DNA of 64,000 nucleotides from Sacculina carcini (GCA_916048095.2 OU696574.1:4639001-4703000), one strand, 5' to 3'; counted from the stretch's first letter, positions 27,001 through 39,215 are shown. Program-made: numbers and translations. Notes: generated from the letters alone by a model not told the origin.

Positions 27001-30000
27001 TTTGACAGCTATTATGCGCACTTGCGATTACACATGAATATACACTGATTCAATTTCACTGAAGTCCAATCACAATTTACGCACTTGCGATTACACAAGA
27101 ATATACTACTGTGTAGAGAATTTTATGTTCTACAATATAAGTTATAATTTATACCCACAAATGATACAAAAAACGTGTAAAATTGGCAAAATTCTCTATT
27201 ACATCCAAAATTACACTTGAACACCGGGCGACTAAAATATATTCATTTCTCTACTATTTCTCAGTAAATATTTGTTATACATAAAAATAAATTGTACCAT
27301 CGTGCTATAAATCTTGTTTTCTACAATGCGGTATAATTTGTAATTTTCCAAAGTATATATGAAGTAAGTTACGGCGGTGTAAAGTCAAAAGGACATATTG
27401 CCAATTTGACAGCTATTATGCGCACTTGCGATTACACAGAAAGATACTACTGTGTAGAGAATTTTGTGTTCTACAATATAAGCTATAATTTATACCCACA
27501 AATGATACAAAAAACGTGTAAAATTGGCAAAATTCTCAAATACATCCAAAGTTACACTAGAACACCGGGCGACTAAAATTAATTCATTTTTCTACTATTT
27601 CTCAGTAACTATTTGTTATACATAAAAATAAATTATACCATCGTGCTAGAAATTTTGTTTTCTACAATACGGTATAATTTTTAATTTTCCAAAGTGTATC
27701 TAAAGGAAGTTACGGCGGTGTAAATTCAAAAGGACATATTGCCAATTTGACAGCTATTATGCTCACTTGCGATTACACAGGAATATACTACTGTGTAGAT
27801 AATTTTGTGTTCTACAAGATAAGCTAAAATTTATACCCACAAATGATACAAAAAACGTGTAAAATTGGCAAAAATTTCAAATACATCCAAAATTACACTT
27901 CAACACCGGGCGACTAATTTTTTTTATTTTTCTACTATTTCTCAGTAACTATTTGTTACACATAGAAATAAATTATACCATCGTGCTATAAATCTTGTTT
28001 TCTACAATACGGTATAATTTGTAATTTTCCAAAGTGTATCTGAAGGAAGTTACGGCGGTGTAAAGTCAAAATGTCATGTTGCCAATTTGACAGCTATTAT
28101 GCGCACTTGCGATTACACAAGAATATACTACTGTGTAGAGAATTTTATGTTCTACAATATAAGTTATAATTTATACCCACAAATGATACAAAAAACGTGT
28201 AAAATTGGCAAAATTCTCTATTACATCCAAAATTACACTTGAACACCGGGCGACTAAAATATATTCATTTTTCTACTATTTCTCAGTAAATATTTGTTAC
28301 ACATAAAAATAAATTATACCATCGTGCTAGAAATCTTGTTTTCTACAATACGGTATAATTTGTAATTTTCCAAAGTGTATCTGAAGGAAGTTTCGGCGGT
28401 GTAAATTCAAAAGGACATATTGCCAATTTGACAGCTATTATGCGCACTTGCGATTACACATGAATATACACTGATTTAATTTCACTGAAGTCCAATCACA
28501 ATTTACGCACTTGCGATTACACAGAAATATACTACTGTGTAGAGAATTTTGTGTTCTACAATATAGGCTATAATTTATACCCACAAATGATACAAAAAAC
28601 GTGTAAAATTGGCAAAATTCTCAAATACATCCAAAATTACACTAGAACACCGGGCGACTAAAATTAATTCATTTTTCTACTATTTCTCAGTAACTATTTG
28701 TTATACATAAAAATAAATTGTACCATCGTGCTAGAAATCTTGTTTTCTACAATACGGTATAATTTGTAATTTTCCAAAGTATATATGAAGTAAGTTACGG
28801 CGGTGTAAAGTCAAAAGGACATATTGCCAATTTGACAGCTATTATGCGCACTTGCGATTACACAGAAATATACTACTGTGTAGAGAATTTTGTGTTCTAC
28901 AATATAAGCTATAATTTATACCCACAAATGATACAAAAAACGTGTAAAATTGGCAAAATTCTCAAATACATCCAAAATTACACTAGAACACCGGGCGACT
29001 AAAATTAATTCATTTTTCTAATATTTCTCAGTAACTATTTGTTATACATAAAAATAAATTATACCATCGTGCTAGAAATTTTGTTTTCTACAATACGGTA
29101 TAATTTTTAATTTTCCAAAGTGTATCTAAAGGAAGTTACGGCGGTGTAAATTCAAAAGGACATATTGCCAATTTGACAGCTATTATGCTCACTTGCGATT
29201 ACACAGGAATATACTACTGTGTAGATAATTTTGTGTTCTACAAGATAAGCTAAAATTTATACCCACAAATGATACAAAAAACGTGTAAAATTGGCAAAAA
29301 TTTCAAATACATCCAAAATTACACTTCAACACCGGGCGACTAATTTTTTTTATTTTTCTACTATTTCTCAGTAACTATTTGTTACACATAGAAAAAAATT
29401 ATACCATCGTGCTATAAATCTTGTTTTCTACAATACGGTATATTTTGTAATTTTCCAAAGTGTATCTGAAGGAAGTTACGGCGGTGTAAAGTCAAAATGT
29501 CATGTTGCCAATTTGACAGCTATTATGCGCACTTGCGATTACACATGAATATACACTGATTCAATTTCACTGAAGTCCAATCACAATTTACGCACTTGCG
29601 ATTACACAAGAATATACTACTGTGTAGAGAATTTTATGTTCTACAATATAAGTTATAATTTATACCCACAAATGATACAAAAAACGTGTAAAATTGGCAA
29701 AATTCTCTATTACATCCAAAATTACACTTGAACACCGGGCGACTAAAATATATTCATTTCTCTACTATTTCTCAGTAAATATTTGTTATACATAAAAATA
29801 AATTGTACCATCGTGCTATAAATCTTGTTTTCTACAATGCGGTATAATTTGTAATTTTCCAAAGTATATATGAAGTAAGTTACGGCGGTGTAAAGTCAAA
29901 AGGACATATTGCCAATTTGACAGCTATTATGCGCACTTGCGATTACACAGAAAGATACTACTGTGTAGAGAATTTTGTGTTCTACAATATAAGCTATAAT

Positions 30001-31003
30001 TTATACCCACAAATGATACAAAAAACGTGTAAAATTGGCAAAATTCTCAAATACATCCAAAGTTACACTAGAACACCGGGCGACTAAAATTAATTCATTT
30101 TTCTACTATTTCTCAGTAACTATTTGTTATACATAAAAATAAATTATACCATCGTGCTAGAAATTTTGTTTTCTACAATACGGTATAATTTTTAATTTTC
30201 CAAAGTGTATCTAAAGGAAGTTACGGCGGTGTAAATTCAAAAGGACATATTGCCAATTTGACAGCTATTATGCTCACTTGCGATTACACAGGAATATACT
30301 ACTGTGTAGATAATTTTGTGTTCTACAAGATAAGCTAAAATTTATACCCACAAATGATACAAAAAACGTGTAAAATTGGCAAAAATTTCAAATACATCCA
30401 AAATTACACTTCAACACCGGGCGACTAAATTTTTTTATTTTTCTACTATTTCTCAGTAACTATTTGTTACACATAGAAATAAATTATACCATCGTGCTAT
30501 AAATCTTGTTTTCTACAATACGGTATAATTTGTAATTTTCCAAAGTGTATCTGAAGGAAGTTACGGCGGTGTAAAGTCAAAATGTCATGTTGCCAATTTG
30601 ACAGCTATTATGCGCACTTGCGATTACACATGAATATACACTGATTCAATTTCACTGAAGTCCAATCACAATTTACGCACTTGCGATTACACAAGAATAT
30701 ACTACTGTGTAGAGAATTTTATGTTCTACAATATAAGTTATAATTTATACCCACAAATGATACAAAAAACGTGTAAAATTGGCAAAATTCTCTATTACAT
30801 CCAAAATTACACTTGAACACCGGGCGACTAAAATATATTCATTTTTCTACTATTTCTCAGTAAATATTTGTTATACATAAAAATAAATTGTACCATCGTG
30901 CTATAAATCTTGTTTTCTACAATGCGGTATAATTTGTAATTTTCCAAAGTATATATGAAGTAAGTTACGGCAGTGTAAAGTCAAAAGGACATATTGCCAA
31001 TTT

Positions 31004-33857
31004 GACAGCTATTATGCGCACTTGCGATTACACAGAAAGATACTACTGTGTAGAGAATTTTGTGTTCTACAATATAAGCTATAATTTATACCCACAAATG
31101 ATACAAAAAACGTGTAAAATTGGCAAAATTCTCAAATACATCCAAAATTACACTAGAACACCGGGCGACTAAAATTAATTCATTTTTCTACTATTTATCA
31201 GTAAATATTTGTTATACATAAAAATAAATTGTACCATCGTGCTATAAATCTTGTTTTCTACAATGCGGTATAATTTGTAATTTTCCAAAGTATATATGAA
31301 GTAAGTTACGGCGGTGTAAAGTCAAAAGGACATATTGCCAATTTGACAGCTATTATGCGCACTTGCGATTACACAGAAAGATACTACTGTGTAGAGAATT
31401 TTGTGTTCTACAATATAAGCTATAATTTATACCCACAAATGATACAAAAAACGTGTAAAATTGGCAAAATTCTCAAATACATCCAAAATTACACTAGAAC
31501 ACCGGGCGACTAAAATTAATTCATTTTTCTACTGTTTCTCAGTAACTATTTGTTATACATAAAAATAAATTGTACCATCGTGCTAGAAATCTTGTTTTCT
31601 ACAATGCGGTATAATTTGTAATTTTCCAAAGTATATATGAAGTAAGTTACGGCGGTGTAAAGTCAAAAGGACATATTGCCAATTTGACAGCTATTATGCG
31701 CACTTGCGATTACACAGAAATATACTACTGTGTAGAGAATTTTGTGTTCTACAATATAAGCTATAATTTATATCCACAAATGATACAAAAAACGTGTAAA
31801 ATTGGCAAAATTCTCAAATACATCCAAAATTACACTAGAACACCGGGCGACTAAAATTAATTCATTTTTCTAATATTTCTCAGTAACTATTTGTTATACA
31901 TAAAAATAAATTATACCATCGTGCTAGAAATTTTGTTTTCTACAATACGGTATAATTTTTAATTTTCCAAAGTGTATCTGAAGGAAGTTACGGCGGTGTA
32001 AAGTCAAAATGTCATGTTGCCAATTTGACAGCTATTATGCGCACTTGCGATTACACATGAATATACACTGATTCAATTTCACTGAAGTCCAATCACAATT
32101 TACGCACTTGCGATTACACAAGAATATACTACTGTGTAGAGAATTTTATGTTCTACAATATAAGTTATAATTTATACCCACAAATGATACAAAAAACGTG
32201 TAAAATTGGCAAAATTCTCTATTACATCCAAAATTACACTTGAACACCGGGCGACTAAAATATATTCATTTTTCTACTATTTCTCAGTAAATATTTGTTA
32301 TACATAAAAATAAATTGTACCATCGTGCTATAAATCTTGTTTTCTACAATGCGGTATAATTTGTAATTTTCCAAAGTATATATGAAGTAAGTTACGGCGG
32401 TGTAAAGTCAAAAGGACATATTGCCAATTTGACAGCTATTATGCGCACTTGCGATTACACAGAAAGATACTACTGTGTAGAGAATTTTGTGTTCTACAAT
32501 ATAAGCTATAATTTATACCCACAAATGATACAAAAAACGTGTAAAATTGGCAAAATTCTCAAATACATCCAAAATTACACTAGAACACCGGGCGACTAAA
32601 ATTAATTCATTTTTCTACTATTTATCAGTAAATATTTGTTATACATAAAAATAAATTGTACCATCGTGCTATAAATCTTGTTTTCTACAATGCGGTATAA
32701 TTTGTAATTTTCCAAAGTATATATGAAGTAAGTTACGGCGGTGTAAAGTCAAAAGGACATATTGCCAATTTGACAGCTATTATGCGCACTTGCGATTACA
32801 CAGAAAGATACTACTGTGTAGAGAATTTTGTGTTCTACAATATAAGCTATAATTTATACCCACAAATGATACAAAAAACGTGTAAAATTGGCAAAATTCT
32901 CAAATACATCCAAAATTACACTAGAACACCGGGCGACTAAAATTAATTCATTTTTCTACTGTTTCTCAGTAACTATTTGTTATACATAAAAATAAATTGT
33001 ACCATCGTGCTAGAAATCTTGTTTTCTACAATGCGGTATAATTTGTAATTTTCCAAAGTATATATGAAGTAAGTTACGGCGGTGTAAAGTCAAAAGGACA
33101 TATTGCCAATTTGACAGCTATTATGCGCACTTGCGATTACACAGAAATATACTACTGTGTAGAGAATTTTGTGTTCTACAATATAAGCTATAATTTATAT
33201 CCACAAATGATACAAAAAACGTGTAAAATTGGCAAAATTCTCAAATACATCCAAAATTACACTAGAACACCGGGCGACTAAAATTAATTCATTTTTCTAA
33301 TATTTCTCAGTAACTATTTGTTATACATAAAAATAAATTATACCATCGTGCTAGAAATTTTGTTTTCTACAATACGGTATAATTTTTAATTTTCCAAAGT
33401 GTATCTGAAGGAAGTTACGGCGGTGTAAAGTCAAAATGTCATGTTGCCAATTTGACAGCTATTATGCGCACTTGCGATTACACATGAATATACACTGATT
33501 CAATTTCACTGAAGTCCAATCACAATTTACGCACTTGCGATTACACAAGAATATACTACTGTGTAGAGAATTTTATGTTCTACAATATAAGTTATAATTT
33601 ATACCCACAAATGATACAAAAAACGTGTAAAATTGGCAAAATTCTCTATTACATCCAAAATTACACTTGAACACCGGGCGACTAAAATATATTCATTTTT
33701 CTACTATTTCTCAGTAAATATTTGTTACACATAAAAATAAATTATACCATCGTGCTAGAAATCTTGTTTTCTACAATACGGTATAATTTGTAATTTTCCA
33801 AAGTGTATCTGAAGGAAGTTTCGGCGGTGTAAATTCAAAAGGACATATTGCCAATTT
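31004..33857 (+). repeat. Recent 1,427-bp tandem duplication inside the array
   Basis: The order S S S L occurs twice (31004-32430 and 32431-33857). Both copies share private variants absent elsewhere nearby: TTTATCAG near 31193 and 32620, ACTGTTTCTCAG near 31531 and 32958, and TTATATCCAC near 31770 and 33198. This marks a young four-monomer duplication. Confidence 0.85.
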
Positions 33858-34272
33858 GACAGCTATTATGCGCACTTGCAATTACACAGGAATATACTAC
33901 TGTGTGGATAATTTTGTGTTCTACAAGATAAGCTATAATTTATACCCACAAAGGATACAAAAAACGTGTAAAATTGGCAAAATTCTCAAATACATCCAAC
34001 ATTGCACTTGAACACCGGGCGACTGAAATTAATTCCTTTTTCTACTATTTCTCAGTAAATATTTGTAACACATAAAAATAAATTATACCTTCGTGCTAGA
34101 AATCTGGTTATCTACAATACGGTATAATTTGTAATTTTCCAAAGTGTATCTGAAGGAAGTTACGGCGGTGTAAAGTCAAAAGCACATATTACCAATTTGA
34201 CAGCTATTATGCGCACTTGCGATTACACAGGAATATACACCGATTAAATTTCACTGAAGCCCAATCACAATT

Positions 34273-35284
34273 AAGAATGCATCATATTAGCTCCAAGCAT
34301 GGATGGTGTGGTTTTATTGGGTACAGTTTAATTAATGCTACACTATACTGAATAGAATGGCTTTATTGTCCTCAATATTCACACATGAATTGTTCCGCCC
34401 AACGGGCGGGTAAAATACTACTGGGAACAAAGTTAACTACTGAATTTTACTGTATAATTTAATTGGTTTTATTTCAAGTTGCATAAGCTTAAGTTGCATA
34501 AGGATATGGGTTGTAATATCATGCAATGCCAACTATATGAATATGCTGTTTTAGCGGACGCATAAATCTGGAATTATAGAGATGACAGAAAGTTTCATTG
34601 TTTTGATAGTGTTACACTTCTGAATTACTACACACGAAGGACGGGTGTGAATTTGAGCAGTGTTGAGGGAAAAACATCGTCAATAGTTAAAACCAGAATT
34701 TACAAATTTCACTTTTTCTGTTGGTCGTTTTTCATCAATTTTCTTTGTGTTTGTTTCGTGTTTGAGTTCTGAATTATTCCGCACGACGGGCAGCTTTAAA
34801 TATGAGGCGGGTTGTGGAAAAACATGTTCTCTAAATTGAAACATAAATTTCACATTTAGACTTTTATATTGGCTAAACATTCCTATGGGTTTGTTTTTCT
34901 TTTTCAATTTTCACTAATTTTTTATGAATTGAATATTAATTATATTTAATGAACTGTTCCGCACGACGGGCGGGCTTAAATGTATCTATAAAGAGTGGGT
35001 TTAAATGATAGCGAGGTATATGATATTTTGCTAGCAGTAAATATTCTAGCGATAAAAGTAGAATAGCTCTTAAGCAAATGATTTTGGAGAATGATGTGAA
35101 CCTTTAAATATATTTTGCGATCTGGTGATATATGTATTAGGAATAATACGTAGCAGAATATAAATTGCATAATATAATATCGGCTGTAATATCAAGGGCT
35201 TTAATATCGGTGTAATCCAGAAAATAACAACAGTATGAATATGATGCATTAGTGGAAGCATTAACCGGGAATTATGAGATAATA
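34273..35284 (+). mobile_element. Array 3' flank and Helitron-like body
   Basis: This is single-copy sequence (within the element) after the array. It includes CCGCCCAACGGGCGGG near 34390 and further variants near 34630, 34770 and 34955. It is homologous to 42450-42800 (direct) and to 39300-39830 (inverted). I see no gene in it; small ORFs here are not supported by any recognisable domain. Confidence 0.65.
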
Positions 35285-36166
35285 TGATAATGGTGTATAA
35301 TTATATCGCATTATGCAACAAATGTGAATTTAGCTGCCTTACAGTTTGGTTCCGATACTATATTGGCGGGTTGAGAGATAAGTATTTGTGGGCCGCGTGT
35401 TTGGGACCCCTGGGGTAGATAATCTCAGTCTTCTGATTACAAATTATGATCGCATCAGTATATTTTGTGATCAAAAACTAATAAGTTAAATCACCTCAGA
35501 CTAGGCTGAGTGCGGTCAAGATTGGATGGTTGGGTTGGGTTGGGTAGGTTTGACTCAGGTTATATTGGGTTTTAATGATAGCGGAAAATGTATAAATTTT
35601 AGCAATAAGTATTATAGCGGTAAAAGTAAAATAGTACTTAAGCAAATGATATTGGGGAATGATGTTAAGTAATAAATATAGTTTGGAAACATTCTGATGA
35701 AAAGATTTCATCATCTTTCATTGTTTGTTTCGTGTTTGTGTTCTGAATTATACCACACGACGGGCAGATTTATATATCAGGCGGGTTGAGGGATAATATT
35801 TGTCCAAATAAGAACAAAAATATTCACATTTAGACTTTTCTATTGGTTAAGATATTTATAGGTTACATTTTTTGGTTTTCAATTCGTATTCAATATATTT
35901 TATGGATTTGATATGAATTTTATTGTATGAATTGTTCCGCACGACGGGCGGGTTTAAAAAAAGTGTTTTAGTTCATTTTTTCAAATGGTTCATTTAAGAA
36001 AAGGAATTTTTTTAAAAATAAAAATGCTCCGCGGTCAGCAACTATAGACAATAGAACGTTCAATTTCCCCTGTATAATTAATCCATACACAAAACCAATT
36101 TATTTGACTTCAAATATGAATTTTATTGTATGAATTGCTCCGCACAACGGGCGGTTTTAATGCTAG
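35285..36166 (+). mobile_element. Helitron-like 3' portion (copy 2), ends in CTAG
   Basis: This section is homologous to 3030-4103 and 42810-43897. It ends in CGGTTTTAATGCTAG (36152-36166) followed by T, the proposed 3' end of the array-bearing element. It is non-coding. Confidence 0.6.
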
Positions 36167-36167
36167 T

Positions 36168-36613
36168 ATATACATAAAGAAGAAATTATCTGTCTGTCTG
36201 TGTATGTATGCTTGAATATGAGGTGACATAATTGCGCTGGTTCATGGTTCGCTGGTTCAATGATCAGGGGCTTCAAACGCAAACGAAGCGATGGCTCATT
36301 TTTATGAAATAAAAATGTCCCGCGGGCAGCAATAAAACGTTCAATTTCACCGTGTAGAATGAATTCATATACAAAACTAATAGATTTGACTTCAAGAACC
36401 AGAACGGATGGTGTTCGAGTTCTGAATTATTCCGCACGTCGGCCGGGTTTAAATATGAGGCGGGCTGAGTGAAAATATTTTGTCAAAATAAAATTAAAAA
36501 TAATGAAATTTAGACTTTTTAATTGATTAAGGTTTTTATGAGTTTGCCTTATTTGTTTTTAATTTGCAATATTTTTATGAATTGCTCCGCACAACGGGCG
36601 GGTTTTAATGCTA

Positions 36614-36614
<1 letters not shown>
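36168..36614 (+). mobile_element. Short non-autonomous Helitron-like element
   Basis: This is a 447-bp unit beginning with a CTGTCTGTCTGTGTATG-rich 5' end and ending in GGGCGGGTTTTAATGCTAG before a (TA)n run. Homologous short units lie at 41247-41651 (+) and about 38637-38981 (-). All share the stretch containing GTCCCGCGGGCAGCAA and TTGACTTCAAGA. It is non-coding. Confidence 0.55.
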
Positions 36615-36693
<79 letters not shown>

Positions 36694-36798
36694 CTCGCCC
36701 GTTGTGCGGAACAATTCATAAAAAATATTGCAAATTAAAAAATAAATAAAGTAAACTCATAAAAAGCTTAATCAATTGAAAAGTATAAATTTCATTAT
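36501..36798. repeat. Palindrome around (TA)n
   Basis: Arms of about 105 bp (36501-36606 and 36695-36798) are near-perfect inverted copies, each ending in the CCGCACAACGGGCG motif. They flank an uninterrupted (TA)n run at 36615-36691. Two Helitron-like 3' ends inserted head-to-head into one TA run would produce this. Confidence 0.8.
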
Positions 36799-36863
36799 CC
36801 AATTCGGCCCTTGGGGCCGAATTGATAGTATTTTTTGCCCTATACTGATTGCAAATTTTCTAA

Positions 36864-37332
36864 ATGTCTGTTTGTACCCTATCTCCTCCTAAACCACTGG
36901 ACCGATTTTGATGAAACTTGGTCCCTAGGGGTAAAATGGATACAACAAGGTCATAGGCTAGGTTTCGTTGACCTCTGAGGTCATTTTCAAGGTCATTGAG
37001 GTCATTTGTGTCTGTTTACCCTATCTCCTCCCAAGCCACTGGACCGATTTTGATAAGACTTGATCCCTAGGGGTAAAATGGATGCAAGAAGGTCATAGGC
37101 TAGGTTTTTTCACCTCTGAGGCCATTTTCAAGGTCATTGAGGTCATTTGTGTCTGTTTACCCTATCTCCTCCTAAACCACTGGACCGATTTTGATGAAAC
37201 TTGGTCTCTAGGGGTAAAATGGATGCAAGAAGGTCATAGGCTAAGATTTGTTGACCTCCAAGGTCATTATCAAGGTCATTGAGGTCATTTGTGTCTGTTT
37301 ACCCTATCTCTTCCTAAACCACAAGACCGATT
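36864..37332 (+). repeat. 141-145-bp tandem repeats, about 3.3 copies
   Basis: TGTCTGTTT...CCCTATCTCC recurs at 36864, 37009, 37150 and 37292, so the unit is 141-145 bp. Each unit contains GGTCATTGAGGTCATTTG. Confidence 0.9.
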
Positions 37333-37340
37333 TTGATGTC

Positions 37341-37905
37341 CGATCGTAATATTACATTCATATTGAGAAATATTTCCATCATTGTGCTTTTTGTTCTGTC
37401 AGCGGCTTGCCGGGTTTTTATTTTAAGCCTTGCTATTCCCCGCGCGTTTGTAGCTGGTTACCATGGCAACGCTTCGTCGGTTGCTATAAACTACAGTTAT
37501 TATGCTACAATAATAATAATTGGGCTAAACTATGACAAACCAATTAATTTTCACATATTGAAAAATACAATAGAAATATGGAATACATACTTAGAAATAT
37601 TTTGTATTCTTGGCTTTCTGCTCAATTTTCCAACTGACGGTTAGTTTCAAAATCTGTTGTTTCGGCCATTGCTGAATAGTTCGCTTCCTTTCTACCTTTT
37701 TGGACAGCTAATGATTTTGAGACGGCTAATTCCTAATTTGACGTGACATTTCATCCAGTAAGTACAATAATTTTATATCATTTTGAAGTATTGCATTAAG
37801 TAGCATTGTTTATTAAACTAAAATATACATATACGTTTCTATGCAATCCTTTACATTCACCCTTAATAGCTCAAGTTGTATTAGTTTGTAGCTACGCTAA
37901 GTTTC
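37341..37905. other. Unique AT-rich segment with an X-box-like site
   Basis: No gene is recognised. At 37457-37470 the sequence GTTACCATGGCAAC fits the RFX X-box consensus (GTNRCC-N-RGYAAC). An ORF-length open stretch here lacks any recognisable domain. Confidence 0.4.
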
Positions 37906-37951
37906 ATCCAATTCGGCCCTTCGGGCCGAATTGGATAAAATTGATCAATTT

Positions 37952-38560
37952 ACCATCAATTCGGCCCGAAAAGCCGAATTGATGGTAATCTTTTGCACGG
38001 CACTGATTGCAAATTGTCTAAATGTCTGTTTGTACCCTATCTCCTCCTAAACCACTGGACCGATTTTGATGAAACTTGGTCCCTAGGGGTAAAATGGATG
38101 CAAGAAGGTCATAGGCTAGGTTTCGTTGACCTCTGAGGTCATTTTCAAGGTCATTGAGGTCATTTGTGTCTGTTTGTACCCTATCTCCTTCTAAACCACT
38201 GGACCGATTTTGATGAAACTTTGTCCCTAGGGGTAAAATGGATGCAAGAATGTTATAGGCTAGGTTTTGTTGACCTCTGAGGTCATTTTCAAGGTCATTG
38301 AGGTCATTTGTGTCTGTTTGAGGACTTTTTTTGTTTGTTTGTCGATGGATTTTTCGTCGTTCCCGTTTTCCGCCAAACGCTGCGCCGTTGATTTTTGTTT
38401 TGTCGGCGGCAGCTCGCATCTCGCATTCACAACACTCTTCAAAAGAAATCTTCGAAGAAGGAAGAACCAAATTAAATTAAAAAGAGACAGTCATCTCCCC
38501 CCGCCGGCCTCATCCGGGGGATGTAATCTGTCCATAATGTGTAGTTGGTGTAGGATATCA
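37952..38560 (+). mobile_element. Second Helitron-like family, copy 2
   Basis: It starts with the hairpin AATTCGGCCCGAAAAGCC near 37956, followed by ACTGATTGCAAATT and then 144-bp tandem repeats (38023, 38167, 38312). This is the same order as copy 1. The right part (38330-38560) is GC-richer and contains CCCCGCCGGCCTCATCCGGG; I do not recognise it. A 150-codon ORF on the minus strand simply translates the tandem repeat. Confidence 0.45.
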
Positions 38561-38636
38561 AGGTCGAATTGGGGGTATGCAGCTTTGGATCTGGTTTGTG
38601 GCCAGACAAAGCTGCACGTCTACTTAATTTTTAATT

Positions 38637-38981
38637 ATAATTTGACAAAATATTTTCACTCAACCCGCCTCATATTTAAACCCGCCCGACGTGCGGAATA
38701 ATTCAGAACTCGAACACCATCCGCTCTGGATCTTGAAGTCAAATCATTAGTTTTGTATATGAATTCATTCTACACGGTGAAATTGAACGTTTTATTGACT
38801 ATAGTTGCTGCCCGCGGGACATTTTTATTTCATGAAAATGAGCCATCGCTTCGTTTGCGTTTGAAGCCCCTGATTGAGCCATTGAACCAGCGCAATTATA
38901 TCACCTCATATTCAAGCATACATACACAGACAGAGAGATAATTTCTATATATATACATAAAAGATATATATATATATATAT
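38637..38981 (-). mobile_element. Short Helitron-like element, inverted copy
   Basis: The reverse complement matches 36168-36614: a CTGTCTGTGTATGTATGC 5' part, the GTCCCGCGGGCAGCAA segment, and the CCGCACGTCGGGCGGG motif near 38685. It abuts a short TA run (38945-38981). Confidence 0.55.
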
Positions 38982-39215
38982 ATTCTCTCTCAAACAAACG
39001 AGATTGAAATCGATTGCGCATTCGCAGTTGACTAGTTTTTTCCGCGTTGATTCGATAGTCCTTGCGAGTTGTTGGTCTCTTTTGTCAAGTCTGTTCAGCA
39101 ATTGACCGATGTTTTGTTGGCGTAATATTTCGGAGTTAACTATCTCCATTCTCACACACTGGTAGACATTGGTGGTATTTATTCCTCGAGACGTCTTTCG
39201 GCTAACATTAGCCAT
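38982..39215 (-). pseudogene. Penelope-like element ORF fragment (tentative)
   Basis: The minus-strand frame reads a basic, helical segment rich in Arg/Lys, followed by [18 protein letters not shown]. It is cut by a TA run exactly where the PKYT-like sequence of Penelope-like proteins would be expected. The layout (helical N-terminus before the RT) is reminiscent of Penelope-like retroelements, but the match is from memory. The same coding piece recurs at 44294-44348. A hammerhead-like core overlaps its 5' end (39196-39221). Confidence 0.35.

Larger units (their letters stand above)
5190..34272 (+). repeat. Satellite array, 341/404-bp monomers, about 80 copies
   Basis: I followed the anchor GACAGCTATTATG through the array. 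Its positions (5193, 5534, 5938, 6278, 6682, 7086, 7427 ... 33858, 34199) are spaced 341 bp (339-341, S form) or 404 bp (L form), giving about 80 anchors. The monomer is about 70% AT. It carries blocks such as AAGTTACGGCGGTGT, CACTTGCGATTACACA, CATCGTGCTA and AACACCGGGCGACTAAA. Imperfect hairpin potential is visible, e.g. TACACAG...CTGTGTA. No long ORF exists on either strand. The array ends cleanly at 34272, where the flank AAGAATGCATCATATTAG begins. Its size in the real genome could differ from the assembly. Confidence 0.97.
4196..36166 (+). mobile_element. Candidate ~32-kb Helitron-like element carrying the satellite array
   Basis: The proposed 5' end is TCTATACATATAAAAGAG at 4196, preceded by A, and followed by TG/CTGT-rich sequence. 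Similar 5' ends recur at about 36168, 38981 (minus), 41247 and 54600 (minus). The proposed 3' end is CTAG at 36163-36166 followed by T. In between lie degenerate monomers, the full satellite array, and an array-flank-plus-module 3' section. That 3' section is repeated, with part of one monomer, at 42310-43897, and in part, with about three monomers, at 39246-40912 (inverted). No Rep/helicase is encoded, so the element would be non-autonomous. Treating both ends as one element is inference; nested insertions could give the same picture. Confidence 0.4.
36799..37951 (+). mobile_element. Second Helitron-like family, copy 1 (hairpin ends)
   Basis: It starts at the hairpin AATTCGGCCCTTGGGGCC and reaches the hairpin AATTCGGCCCTTCGGGCC near 37910. 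After the first hairpin comes ACTGATTGCAAATT, then tandem repeats containing CTCCTCCTAAACCACTGGAC and CGATTTTGATGAAACTTGG, a signature common near 5' ends of insect Helitrons/Helentrons. The family call is inference from these motifs. No protein is encoded. Confidence 0.45.

Noticed and set aside
17448..27003. A 6,640-bp super-repeat (3,724 + 2,916 twice)
   Set aside because: The two 2,916-bp blocks have equal length but different monomer order, so the apparent period is coincidental.
5190..34272. CRISPR-like array
   Set aside because: Monomers are contiguous 341/404-bp units with no constant short repeat and variable spacers. The context is eukaryotic.
5190..34272. Hammerhead ribozyme in the satellite monomer
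   Set aside because: The closest string is CTGAAGG followed by no proper GAAA-closed stem. The core is not present.
38018..38470. 150-residue protein on the minus strand
   Set aside because: It is the translation of the 144-bp tandem repeat, with the same peptide repeated.
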